The notes beneath the pieces are model-generated. The model was given only the letters and a program-made list of their open reading frames with translations. It did not search any database and had not been told where the DNA came from. 64,000 bases of DNA, taken from the NCBI GenBank assembly GCA_020631735.1, contig CM036158.1, forward strand, positions 84,207,914 through 84,271,913. Direction: 5' to 3'. Below are positions 10,798-22,160 of this stretch, in pieces. This DNA comes from Saccharum officinarum. Its lineage: Eukaryota > Streptophyta > Magnoliopsida > Poales > Poaceae. The translations under genes were made by a program, and so were the position numbers. How positions within the stretch are numbered: the stretch's first letter is position 1; every line of letters begins with the position of its first letter.

Positions 10798-12525
10798 TGG
10801 ACATTATTCTTTGATGGATCATCATGCAAACAAGGTGGTGGCATTGATATTGTTATTATTTCACCCCGGGGGGGCAACTTCTAAGTTTGCTTTTTAAATC
10901 AAGCCAATGGCCACCAATAATCAAGCAGAGTATGAGGCTATCCTTAAAGGACTTCAACTTCTTCAAGAAATAAAGACCGAGTCAATTGAAATATTTGGGG
11001 ATTCACAGCTGGTAATTAATCAATTGATCAGCCTATATGAGTGCAAAGATGATATTTTGAAGGGATATTATGATGAGTGTTGAAAGTTACTTGAGGAGTT
11101 TCCCCTTACTTCTCGCTGGCATATTCCAAGAGCATAGAATCAAGAAGCCAATCGACTAGCTCAAAGTGCATCAGGCTATCAAGTGATTCAAGAAATACTT
11201 AACCGTGAAACTTTGGCTAATGGTTGGAGGGTTGAGATAGTCGATTGCCTCAAGAATCCATCACATAAAGTTACCAGGAAACTGAGGTATAAATCAACTA
11301 AGTATGTTTTGCTGGATGAACAGTTATATTACAAAACAGCTGATGGAGTTCTACTTAAATGCCTGAATCAAGAGGAAGCAAAAGTATTGATGGGAGAAGT
11401 ACATGAAGGAATTTGTGGAGCTCATCAATCGGCTTATAAGATAAAATGGACTATTCGTAGGTCTAGATATTTTTGGTCAATAATATTGGAAGACTGCTTT
11501 AAGTATTATAAGGGGTGTCAGGATTGTCAACGATTTGGCAATGTTCAAAGATCGCATGTGTCAGCTATGAACCTGATAATCAAGCCATGGCCATTTCGAG
11601 GTTGGGGAATCAACTTAATCGGCCATATTTTTCCACCTTAAAGCAAAGGACATAAGTTCATATTGGTAGAAATAGATTATTTTACTAAATGGGTCAAGGC
11701 AATTCCTTTGAGGACAGTAACTTCAAAGAACATGGTTGACTTTGTCAAGGAGCATATCATCTATCGTTTTGGGATTCCTCAGACCATTACTACTGATCAA
11801 GAAACGATGTTTGCATCAAAAGAGTTTAGAGATTTTATTGTTAGTATGGGAATTAAGCTGTTAAACTCTTCTTATTATGAGAGGCATCTAATCAGATCTT
11901 GATCAAATTGATTACGAAGAAGATTGAGGAGCAACCGAGGAAGTGGTACTTGACACTCAACGAAGCATTATGGTTGTATAGGATGGCTTATCATAGATTG
12001 ACTAAATCATCGCCTTATGAGTTAGTGTATGGGCATAATGTTGTCCTTCCTTGGGAAATTCAGACTAGATCAAGATGTGTTACATTACAAAATGATTTGA
12101 CAGCCGAAATCTATAAAAATCTTATGATGGAGGATTTAGAGGACTTAAACTATCATCAGCTACAAGCTCATAAGAATATTGAGGTCAATAAGTTAAGAGT
12201 TGCTAAGCATTACAATAAGAAGGTTAGGAGTAAGGAGTTCTCTGAAGGAGATATGGTTTGGAAGGTAAAACTACCAATCGGTTCTAAAGACAGTAAATTT
12301 GGCAAATGGTCACCCAATTAGGATGGTCCTTATCGCATCAAATGTTGTGTGCCTGGCAACGCTTATATCTTGGAAACACTAGAGGGAGAAGAAGAGTTTG
12401 ACAGAGCGATCAATGGAAAATTTTTGAAGAAATATTATCCTAGCATCTGGTTAATGCTTGAAAGCCGATTTGTTGAGACATCGGCTCTAATAGCCGATAC
12501 CAAGGGGGTATCACCTCTAGCATAA
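10798..12525 (+). pseudogene. pol: Tat-type Ty3 pol: plant RNase H and integrase
   Basis: From 10798 the frame reads WTLFFDGSSCKQGGG, the first Asp block of the extra RNase H of Tat elements; NNQAEYEA and FGDSQLV follow in the next frame after a slip in the G run near 10868. Stops occur at about 10895, 11081 and 11137. Integrase: HEGICGAHQ and CQDCQRF form the zinc site (11400-11530), then IDYFTKWVKA and TTDQETMF. A stop and a frame break lie near 11900; the C-terminal part has YELVYGHNVVLPWE, a TAG at 12319, and ends near KYYPSIW with TAA at 12523-12525. The RT and gag are missing. It is convergent with the antisense gene that follows. Confidence 0.85.
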
Positions 12526-12691
12526 AAAATCAACCCAAAGAAGGGGGTAAAAGATGATATGATATGTGTTGCCCATAGAGCAAAAACAAACATAAAGACA
12601 ATCATAGTTCATATGACAAAAGTTTCAAGGAGAAATTCACAAAAACTGAAAGATAGTTTTGTTCATTCATTAGTTTGTTCCTAAGTACAAA

Positions 12692-13561
12692 CTAATCGCC
12701 AAGGAACACTTGGTTCACGATGTCCTTGGCATGGACTACATCCATGACGGCCTCTCTAGCATCAACGAAGTCTGCGATCAGGTCTTCATGATCTTCGGGG
12801 CCTTCATGCATAGGGAAGCCTATCTACATGGCACTCAGGTCATGTCCGGTCTGGACCTGAGCGGTGACCAAGGTGATGATGGTGCCATGACGGACGCCAT
12901 GGAGAGCGATCTCTCTAGCATGGATAGGGATGTTCTGTAGGTGGTTCACCAGGAGAGGGCCCCTAGCATTCACCGCCACAGCGGCATTGTTGGCCGCCAC
13001 TTGGAGGTTCTCCAGTTGCACCGTCAAGGCTGACTGACAAAGAAATCAAGAGATTATCAAGAGATAGATTCGAGAACAAGAACAAGGGTCTTCTCCGGAA
13101 TAGTGAAATTCACCTGCCACCATGGCGTCAGCCTCAGCCAACCTAGCCCACGTAGTGTTTGTCTCTTCCTCCACGACATGGAGGGCAACCTCAGTAACCC
13201 TGAGATAGGTCTCAAGCTGACCATTCTCCTGAGTCACCTCGGAATAACGGTCCTTGGCCATCTTCCACTCCTAAAGGAAGCATCTAGCGTCATCGCCATT
13301 ATAGGAGTTAGAAGAGTTTGCCGATGAGTCTGACATGACAGGGATGGTGTCCATGGCATTGGAGGGCCTGTTGGCCCTGAGAGACAAGAGACGGAGGCTA
13401 TCATTCAAGACAAATCTATAGGCGAGTCAGAATAAGAAGCTGTTAACATAAATAGAAGGTATTCGATCTTACCTCATGCGGTGGATGTGTTGGCCAACTA
13501 GCATCTCCTCCACTGGAACCTCCTCTGCAGCATGCTTGCCGCAGTTACCTTCTCTGGCCAT
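12692..13561 (-). pseudogene. Tat antisense gene, copy 1 (three exons)
   Basis: On - the ATG is at 13559-13561 (MAREGNCGKH). Exon 1 is 13473-13561, exon 2 13114-13415 and exon 3 12692-13029. Donors are gag|GTAAGA and cag|GTGAAT; acceptors are ctatag and gtcag|tcag, the second AG keeping phase. The joined frame stays open across both joins, apart from single TAGs in exon 2 (CFL*EW) and exon 3. The first intron is short (57 bp). The product has a charged helix (ARLAEADAM) and a C-terminal block with ALHGVRHG and TGHDL. Antisense ORFs between pol and the 3' LTR are known in Tat elements such as Grande; the role is unknown. Confidence 0.7.
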
Positions 13562-13689
13562 GGTGAGGGTTTTGACGAAAAGAAGGAAAAACCGCCGAGC
13601 ACGAGAAAAATGAAAGAACTATGTGAAAGAAAGCAGATGGATACAGTTTGTAGATGCAGTTGTGTTCGGCGTTGAGAGCCCTTGGCCTT

Positions 13690-13697
13690 TATTTATA
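13690..13697 (-). promoter_or_regulatory. TATA box of antisense gene copy 1
   Basis: TATAAATA on -, about 130 bases before the ATG at 13561. It fits a separate Pol II promoter for the antisense gene. Confidence 0.55.
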
Positions 13698-13925
13698 ATC
13701 ATAAAACGAGCGTGGTAGATTTTTTGAAAGATGTGAGGGCAGCCCTAGTTAATGCAAAGAATAGCGCCACTCCACCAGAGATTAAGGAATACGCGGTGGC
13801 CATGATTGCAGTAGAATTCGAAGGGTTATGCTGCGGAAGTCGTTTTCAAATTCAGCCAAGCTGGCTTAAAATCATAATTGAAATTGGCTAATTTAAATTA
13901 GTTATTCTAACTAAGCCCAGAGATG

Positions 13926-14114
13926 ACATGCCACAGATCAACTAAGTGCTCTTCTTATGAGCTGATGTATGGACATGTAGTCGTTCTTCCTTGGGAGATC
14001 AGGGCTAGATCGCAGCATATTAAAACTCGAGAGAACTTAATAGCCGATGACTATAAAATATTGATGCTGCATGATTTAAAAGATCTAAATTGTCATCGGC
14101 TTTGCGCTTTGTAA
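13926..14114 (+). pseudogene. Tat integrase C-terminal fragment, second copy
   Basis: About 60 codons with YELMYGHVVVLPWEIRAR and DLKDLNCHRL, matching the block at about 12010-12160 of the first copy (YELVYGHNVVLPWE). It lies just before antisense gene copy 2, so the pol/antisense module is present twice. Deleted on both sides. Confidence 0.75.
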
Positions 14115-14198
14115 AATATAAGACAAAGAACAAATTTGCAGGAAAAAGAGAAGTCACTCCAAATAAAAAAAGTTTATTTTCCAATTTCCTATTACAAA

Positions 14199-15035
14199 CT
14201 AAGGGCCGGAGAACACTTTGTTCACGATGTCTCCTACCACAGAAGAAAGAGCTATAGAGCTGGCAGCATTAGAGAAGTCATCGACTAGGCGCTCATGGTC
14301 CTCAGGGTGATAAGTGGCTGGGAAACCATGGGGAAGAAGTCAAAGCTCATGGCCAGAGCTAACTTGCGCCACGGTCAGCACAATGGCAGCGCCATGGTGG
14401 ACGCCATGAAGGGTGACTTCCCTGATGTGGTTTGGTACATCGTGCAGGCAAACCGCTGACGTAGCGCCCCTGGCATTGACGAACCCTGCAGCAACTCCAT
14501 AGCTAATCGGAGGCTTTCTAGCTAAGCCGATAGATCTGAGAAATTCAAAGAAAAAAGATTATGATCTTGGAGATAAGGTTGAAAGAATGAGGGATTGCGA
14601 TGAATATCTCACCCATGATTCTGGCCTCAGCCTCGGCCAGCCTCGCTTGAGTGGAGTGGGCCTAGTGCTCCGAGATGGTGAGGGCGTCCTGCAGCGTTCA
14701 AGTGGAAATCCATCTGCCCAAGATCATGAGTAGCATTGGACTACCAGGCTCGAGCCTCATTCCTCTCTTGAAGGAGCCGACGAATGGTACCACCATGAGG
14801 ATCGGTGGGTCCAATAGAAGGGCCTACTGGGGCTACCATCCATACACTGCCAGGGCCATAGATTGCGCTAGGGAGAGGACCACCATTCAAGTTGATCCTA
14901 CAAATAAAATATCAGAGCAATCTAATTAAAGAGATCATAGAGCAATGATCATCCTTACTCCTGGTGATGATAACACTAGTGTGGCGGCGTAGACTCATCA
15001 AGGATCTCTTCAGCAGACCTCTTGCCATTCTCCAT
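14199..15035 (-). pseudogene. Tat antisense gene, copy 2 (three exons, decayed)
   Basis: ATG at 15033-15035 (MENGKRSAEE). Exon 1 is 14959-15035 with donor GTAAGG, exon 2 14613-14897 (acceptor tttgtag, donor GTGAGA), exon 3 14199-14535 (acceptor tttctcag). Intron positions match copy 1: exon 2 ends in ARLAEAEARIM (copy 1 ARLAEADAMVA), and exon 3 holds LHGVHHG and SSGHEL (copy 1 LHGVRHG and TGHDL) and ends near DIVNKVFSG (copy 1 DIVNQVFLG). In-frame stops in exon 1 (TAG near 14976), exon 2 and exon 3, plus at least two indels, show decay. The sequence differs enough from copy 1 to come from another subfamily. Confidence 0.7.
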
Positions 15036-15126
15036 CTCTTCGAGCCTACTGAGGAACAAGTCACACTAAAAACATAGAAGGTTTGGGACGAGGCAGATTG
15101 GTTTCTCCATCCACGACCATGGCCCG

Positions 15127-15134
15127 TATATATA
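15127..15134 (-). promoter_or_regulatory. TATA box of antisense gene copy 2
   Basis: TATATATA in the context gagctatatatacggg on -, about 95 bases before the ATG at 15035, as in copy 1. Confidence 0.55.
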
Positions 15135-15135
15135 G

Positions 15136-15809
15136 CTCAAAAGATGCAAAGATAGGCTTCAGTGAGGTTATAGAATCGAAATCGGTTATGGAAACAGATT
15201 AGCACTCCGAAGATTTAGGGAGCAGTTCATGAGAAATCCGAAAACATAACAGATTCACATTTATTGCTTTCCATGATTACAAATATTGTGAGGTTATTAT
15301 AGGGGGGTTACATTGAAACCGACATTCGACCCACAAAGACTTTATTTGAACCCCCACAAGGCCGAGGGACATCGTGGACCAGGTCATATCGACTAAATGA
15401 TGGAAGTAGCATCAGGGGGAAGGAAGACCGGCCTGCCAAGAAGGTGCCTAGTATATTTCATAGGTTTCTTGGTGTAGGCAGAGCAAACAAGGGGAAGGTG
15501 ACCACACATTTGAACCCTTGCAAACACTAGAACAACTTTACACTGATGATGAGAAGACTTAGGTGATATCACAAAAATTTTTCTAACCACAGCAACTGAT
15601 TCTTTTGCTCGACAAGATGCTGAAATGAGCGACACAATTGCCCTAGACACAAGAATTCTTCTAACCGCTTAGAATCCTCATTGTAAGGAATTAGGCCATG
15701 GAGGATCTGGCAAAGCCGAGAGCACTCGAAGAAACAAGCAGGAGAGAAACATGGCTAAGTTGTTGAGTTGCTCTCACCAGAATCGAATGGGCATTTATAG
15801 TTGGGCTGG
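15136..15809. other. Unassigned Tat-related interval
   Basis: No intact ORF. On - a helix-rich stretch (KRLEEFLCLGQ, about 15590-15690) ends in stops. A TATAAAT on - at 15793-15799 lies about 95 bases before an ATG (15697-15699), so this may be the start of a third, badly decayed antisense gene. That is a guess from position only. Confidence 0.3.
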
Positions 15810-17175
15810 GAGATTGAGTCCAAGCACCTATGAAGCAATAGTGCACTTGTGAAGCTCTGAAGTATAGGATACCAACAAAAATGGCGCACACGTGAAGCTC
15901 GCAGACAAACGAGGACATTACAAAAGGTGACAGACAACAGACCCCAGAGCAAGGTTCTTGACCCTTGATTATAGACCCATCAAGGCAGTACAGAAGAGGT
16001 AATTTTGAAATTGGAGGCATGTGTTTACATCAAAATTTGGAGAGAGGAACGTGGGAACTCGAAGCTTCCAAGATTGCAATATCAAGGGATCGGTTAGATA
16101 GGAATCGATGACAGCTGATTTAGATACAGTATCGGAATCAGCTATTTTTTGTGGATGATGTCAGCAGATTGCGTGGCATCAGAGAAAAGTGTGTCGGACT
16201 CTACAAGAAGGGAAAGATTAGGATCCAAGTTATCATTAAAATTATGAAGTTTTCTTTTATTCAAAGAATTATAATAAGACGTATTCAAGTAGGATTCATG
16301 TTTAGGCTCTGGGTAAAAATATTAGACCCTCGCTATATACAATCTTTATGGCTTTTGCCATCGCATTAGGAGTAGGAGTATTGTAGATCTCGGTGAGTGC
16401 TTCAACGAGTTAGGCTGCATCGGCCGATCGACCTCTAGCTTGTTAGTAAGTACCGTCACAGTTTATTTTACATTGTAAGGCTGCATCAGCCGATTGATCT
16501 CTTGCAACTGTAATATAAATTAGTTATCTATTGTATCTTGCAACTGTAAGTTGCCTACCCCAACTTGCTTGGGACAAAAGGCTATGTTGTTGTTGTTGTT
16601 GTATTGTATCTTAAAGTCGCAAGGCTGCATCAGCTGATTGATCTCTTGTGAGTTTTTGATATTAATCACAGTTATCAATCTTATATTAAATAATTCATTA
16701 TTTAATATAATATCATTAGTATCTGATTAATTGAGATCAGTAAGATTTTCTCTTATTGTTTTTGGTTAATCTTCCCAGTTATCAATTTTATTGCAATCAA
16801 TGTTCTATTATTCGTAATAAAATCATTTACCTAATTAAGATTGGAATAGATCGACATCATATCATACTAATTAATCATCGTTCGATCATATTATGTTCAA
16901 ACCCTAAATATGATGATTAATCTCGCTAGATCGGTTGTTTTATACCAATCTTAAACCTCATATGGAACACATCTAGAAACATGATTTGTTCATGGAAGAA
17001 TTTAATAATCAACGAGCTTTGATCTATAGTTATTACTATAGCTGCATCGATCCGCTCGAACCTCACTAGTAAAGCTTCAGATTGAATCTTGTTAATTAAC
17101 GAACTCAACCACGGGCAAGTCATGTGTTCCGTTTGTTTTTCATGTTTGAAATCAGTTGGCTTAGTCGATTGCACG
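15810..17175 (+). repeat. Tat-type LTR-like DNA, interrupted by E2
   Basis: AT-rich DNA without ORFs. A motif close to ggctgcatcagccgattgat occurs three times (16411, 16481, 16624), a (ttg)n run lies near 16584, and a strong hairpin at 16681. The position after the antisense genes fits the 3' LTR of the Tat element, but I could not define either end. E2 is inserted at 17175/17176. Confidence 0.45.
16681..16710. other. Perfect 12-bp inverted repeat, AT-only stem
   Basis: Arms ttatattaaata and tatttaatataa around the loop attcat. The arms match perfectly. Confidence 0.8.
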
Positions 17176-20100
17176 TGTAACACCTCAGGTGTTTGGCTTC
17201 CTTAAGTGCATTGCATTTCATGAGCATTAACATTAACCACCTCATTCATGAGTGGGAGCATCATTCATTTCATGCATGAGCTTATAATATGTGAAACATG
17301 CTTTGAAAACATTGCCACATATGTTATATTTCATGTGAAGTAAGAAGTGAGTAGTGTGCAACACACAAGTACCTTATGTGCAATTTCATTTGGAAATATG
17401 CTAACCACTTTAGTGTAACATAATTAGCAAGTGTTATGCAACACACTCATGCAACATGTGCAACATGAGCTTGCAACAATTGGGTGGAATATTGATTTGC
17501 TTGTTTCAAAGTGTGTGACACAAGGAATTTCATGTAACCAATGTATAGAGTGGCTAATTAGGTCTCATAACACCTTAATTATATTTAGGGAAAGTAGTGG
17601 AGCAATGTTCATGTTGACCAAAATTACCAAATTGCCCTTCCAAATGTTGTTGACTAAGGGTGTACCCTAGAGTGATCTGGTTTGACCAATTAAAAAGTAC
17701 AGCTTAGAGATCTTGCATGGAGGAGCAACCTTAAGCAAAGTTGTAGATAATTTCATAAGGAACAAAAGTTCTAATATGGCCATCTCATGAAAATGACCAG
17801 AAAATGTTCAAAAATGGCCCACAAGTCAGTATTAGAGGCTGGTTTGAGACTTAGCATTTTTGGCTAAGTGTGAAGCTGTAAACAGTTTCAATGTACCCCA
17901 CTTTGGCACCGTATAACTCACAAACCAGGCCGAATCAGTCCTAGAGCCAATTGACAAAGTTGTAGTCCTCATGTAGCTCTACAATTTTGTATTGTCATCT
18001 TCTGCTAAATCGAGCTGGTTTAGGAGATAATCATCGACAAAGTTGCTCTGTCAGTCACCGTTTCGGCCTCGTCGATTCAGTCGGCCGTTCTTCAGTCGGT
18101 GGCCGACCGACGGCAGGGCAACGCCGACTCGTGGCCGCGCGGTGGCAGCCGTACGCCGGCCGCGGTCCCACCCGTCAGGTCACCAAGCCTTCCAGGCCGC
18201 CACGACGACGGTCTCTGCCTCACTCGCGCCTCACTCGCGCCGTACGCCGGCCCAATAGCGAGTTAGGGTTCGGTTTTGTTTTTTTTCTTTTCATTTTTGT
18301 CACAGATTTTAGTTGATGTTTGGAAAATGTAGATCTAGGGTTTTACTTGCCCAAAAATTATGAGATAAATTTTGTTAGGATCTACATGATGTGTAATATT
18401 TTAGAAAAATATAAAGCTGATATGTAATGTTTAGTCTCTGGGACAATTAAATAGATCTTTCAAATGTGTTTTGAAATGAAGGCAAATTTGTTAAAGGTAT
18501 AACTTGAGCTGTATTATTCCAAAAATTATGAAATTTGGTGGGTAGACTAATTTATACTTGCTCTATCTTTGGTAAAAATTTGGGCAGTATTGCTTAAGTA
18601 CTTTTTAAGTTATAATGCTATCTTGTTATTTTAGGAAATACTTAAATGAAGTTTTGTAATTTTTCTACATGTGCAATGTTCTTATAACTTTTTGGAGAAT
18701 GTCTTGGTACCCTAATGTATCCAAGAAAATTATGAAATCTATTGTTTGATACTTTTCAATATGATTTGTTAATTATACAAAAATCAGCCTTTTTGGCTTG
18801 TGAATTTTGTGTAAGTAATTTCTTTGAATAACTTTGGTTCAAATTTTTACAGTAGCCTTCTAGTGGGCCAGGGAGCCTCCTGTAATTTTTATAGAATTTT
18901 CTAAGCAGTTTGTATATAAGTTTAATTTCCCACTTAATTAATTAAGTAAATTAAGAAAAGGATGAAAATAAATATTTTAGGTAGACAAACCTTACTTTCT
19001 GGTGTTTTTGTGACCTATGTGAACTTGTGGTAACATTAGTTTGGTCTTAAGGGATGTTTGACACATAAATAAATATTTAATCTTTGCAATTCTAGGTTTT
19101 CTGGACAGCTGGTAGTATTTCTAGGTTTGACCTTTGATAAAGGTGGTTGCTGGAAAACTTGTAAATACCAAAGTTGTAGTAAGCTTGATAAACTAGCTTG
19201 TGTCAAAATTTGGGAGCATTTGGCTTAGTAGTTTGGGAGTTATTGCTGTTTTTAGTGACAGTCCAGAAATTGCTACTCTCTGTTTAGAGAGGACAGATTC
19301 TGGAACTTATGAAATTCAACATGGAAAACTTAGGAATTTAGGGTTGAGATCTGAAAATGAATTGTAGTGCATTTCTTAAGTTTTCCAGATTGTCTTAGAT
19401 CATATCTTTTGGAGTTAGGAATCTTCAGTTATGTTAGCATCTTTGAGCTGCTGTCCAGAAGGTCTTACTGTGTATTTTGGTGTTCGATGTGGTAACCTAA
19501 GTAATGCTACTCTTGTAATTGTTAGGTGCTAGGGCCTTAACCGAAGAAGAACAGCTATATCTTAGGTTGGGTAGATTAGGTAAGTACTTCTCCACCGGAG
19601 AAGAGATTTGCACGTATTGATGAAGTGACTTGAATAGAGTACTTTCATTGCTGAAATGCATTTCATTCCGAGCATGTTGCACCATTATGTATCCATGATA
19701 TTTATTGTGCATTCATGCAATAGGTGTACCGGAGGGGGTGACACTCCTCGAGTTCGAAGGAGCATTTCTGGAGGAGGACCAGGAGCAGCAGAAGGAGCCC
19801 GAGGATCCAGCAGGCGAAGAAGTGCCCGCAGACGACCTTCCTGAGTGCCCAGACCACCGGCCCTCGACCTTTCTGAAAGGCAAGCCCCGGTGCATGCTGA
19901 ACCCATCATTTTATAAATCTATCTTGAGTACTTTTAATTGTTTAATGCATTAAGTTGTAGGAGTTGTATGAAAACAATTGTTGCATTATACCTATCCTTG
20001 CCCAGATATCGTACTTAAATCCTAATTTAGGTTTAGGCACGTATCAATGCTTAGCCCTGCTTAGTACGGTAGAAGTCGGGTGATTTCCGGTCATCCGCGA

Positions 20101-21389
20101 GATGTAGGTAGAAGTCACGAGTGGCTTTATGGCTATCGTGGATGGAACCATGCTTTAAAATGAAATTGAGACCGGGCGGGAGTTCGATAGTACAGCCGCA
20201 AGACACTTCACGTCTTGGGTGTGGAGCTATGCCCGTCTGAGTCGTTTAAGGACCGATTCGTTGTACGTCCTTGAGTCATGTTGAACGCAGTCTAACACTT
20301 AGTTGGTCGGATAAGTCGTTCCAACCGCGAAGCCGAGTAATGTGATTCAGGCCGGGAATCGAATGGTAGGTTGCTTCTTGGAGGAGAGAAAGGATGTGCT
20401 TGGGGACATTGGCGTGAGACTAAGGGGGGGGGTTAGAGTCCCTATCACCTGGCAGAGTGTCACCCTTGGGGTCGCGACATCATTCGGACCCGCGATTCCT
20501 GAATCATATGAAAAGGTGGCTTGTGCGACCCTGGCAGGGGCCTGCGCTGTGAGTGTTAGAAATACCCCTCCAGCTGGATAGGAATTCGATTCGAATCGTC
20601 GTCGCTCCCGGTTAGTGAGCACTTGACTTGAGCAGCGGCAATGTAGATCTCATTAAATGAACAGGTGGTTAAGGGAATGATACAATGTTGCCACAATTCA
20701 TACCTGCTCTGAATATAATGTTGATAATTGTTTGATTATAATCAAGTGCATGCTTAGTACAGGTGCTAAGATAGATGACAGGTAAATGCTAAAAAGAACT
20801 GCTAGTATAGGTTATAAGAGTTTCAATTACTTATGCCTTTATGCAAAATGTGATGTCAGCTAGCCTCTTGTGTAAGCCTTGCATAATCCTTGGTGTCATC
20901 TTATTTCTGGTTTTTGACGGGTAAGTCTAGCTGAGTACATTCCAGTACTTAGGGTTTATTCCCTCCTGTTGCAGATGATATGTTCTATCAAGGCTTCTGC
21001 AAAACTTGTCTCCACCCTGCGGGTGACGAAGACTAGATCACTAGGGCATGATCATCTGTTATGTACTTTCCTGATGCTTTTGCGGGTTGTTGATCAACAA
21101 GACTGGCAGTAGTTAAACAACTGGTGTGTGTATGCTTCCTCTACTTTATAAACTTGGTTTGTAATAATTGCGACTCCGTGTGTGTAAACTTATTTCGGAA
21201 CTACTTGTGAAATGTAACGTACTATGTTGTATGTTGAATGATGCGATCTTGGTTGTAAGCAAGTTGGTTTGAAATCCTTCGTGGTTTCGATTGACTACCG
21301 GGATTATATGGGCTCAAGTTCGAAAATTTGAGCGCTTCGGTGCTTGTTTTTTGTACTTGTGCTCTTATAATTTGGTCGGTTCTGTTACA
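17176..21389 (+). repeat. E2 5' LTR
   Basis: 4214 bp, TG...CA. Compared with the 3' LTR it lacks about 630 bp of GC-rich DNA at about 18240 (present at about 28890-29540). The rest aligns closely except for one patch near 19770-19855. Confidence 0.9.
19705..19953 (+). other. Coding-like acidic segment inside E2 5' LTR
   Basis: An open frame of about 80 codons with LLEFEGAFLEED, a Glu/Gln-rich run, then DHRPSTFLKGKP. Upstream signals look like an intron: donor attag|GTAAGT near 19579 and acceptor gcaatag near 19723. The frame crosses AAAG|GCAAGC at 19879, which has the shape of a GC-type donor. In the 3' LTR (31010-31160) the same text is split by two 1-base deletions, so it is not a maintained gene in both copies. 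It may be a leader exon or a relic. Confidence 0.35.
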
Positions 21390-21391
21390 GC

Positions 21392-21403
21392 TGGTACCGG
21401 AGC
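21392..21403 (+). other. Primer-binding site, initiator tRNA-Met type
   Basis: TGGTACCGGAGC two bases after the LTR end. The usual plant site TGGTATCAGAGC differs at two bases. Confidence 0.8.
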
Positions 21404-22160
21404 ATAATTCAACATTAAACACATTGTACGAGTATTTAAAAACAAAAGTATTTGATTATGAAAAAAGTTAAAACTCTAAAAATTATTTTCATAGGTATGC
21501 CAGTGATCACATCCCTTAGCCCAAATAAGGACTCTTAGGTGGCCTATTATAAAGACTAACTTGGGGGCCTTGTTTGTTTTAGTTTCGTCGTCCATACAGC
21601 ATGATATTGTATGGATGCCATCCACTTGGGTGGTAATGTATGGATCAATTGCCTCGACGCTCTGGTAAGTGTGAGTTGTGAGAGCATGATCGTCCAACCG
21701 GCGATCTAGGGGAGAGTAGTTTTGGTGACTTGCATACTTACATGTTTAAACCGTGTAATTATGTAAGCACTTAATTGTGGGAACCTTTATATCGGGTAGC
21801 TTTGATACTGAAGTATATACATCAAGGGATGTGTATATGGAAAGTATTTAAATTACTGCTTTCTTGTGTGCTTATATTGGGAAACTGTTGGGCTGAAATG
21901 AGATTTTCTGTAGGTACCCTAACAGCGTAACGAGTAGACCGATAGTTTCGCTTATATGAGAGAACGTATGTATGCCACCGCCTAGCGTTAGAACTTTAGG
22001 TTTCTATAAGGTGAGAGGGCGTACGGAATGTGCATGCATCATGTTTAATTATATCATACATATCATTTACTCCCTCCTTAAAAATTTCAATAGTCCCGAC
22101 TAAATTAAATTTCGTATCCCCTAAATGATCCTCACTTTAAGTCGTATCTTGTTGCTACAG

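Noticed and set aside
13682..13891. A 69-codon ORF on +
   Set aside because: It overlaps the promoter and leader of antisense gene copy 1 and has no known motif.
20342..20622. ORFs of 79-91 codons on both strands in the E2 LTR
   Set aside because: The frames are disturbed by indels between the two LTR copies, and no motif is seen.
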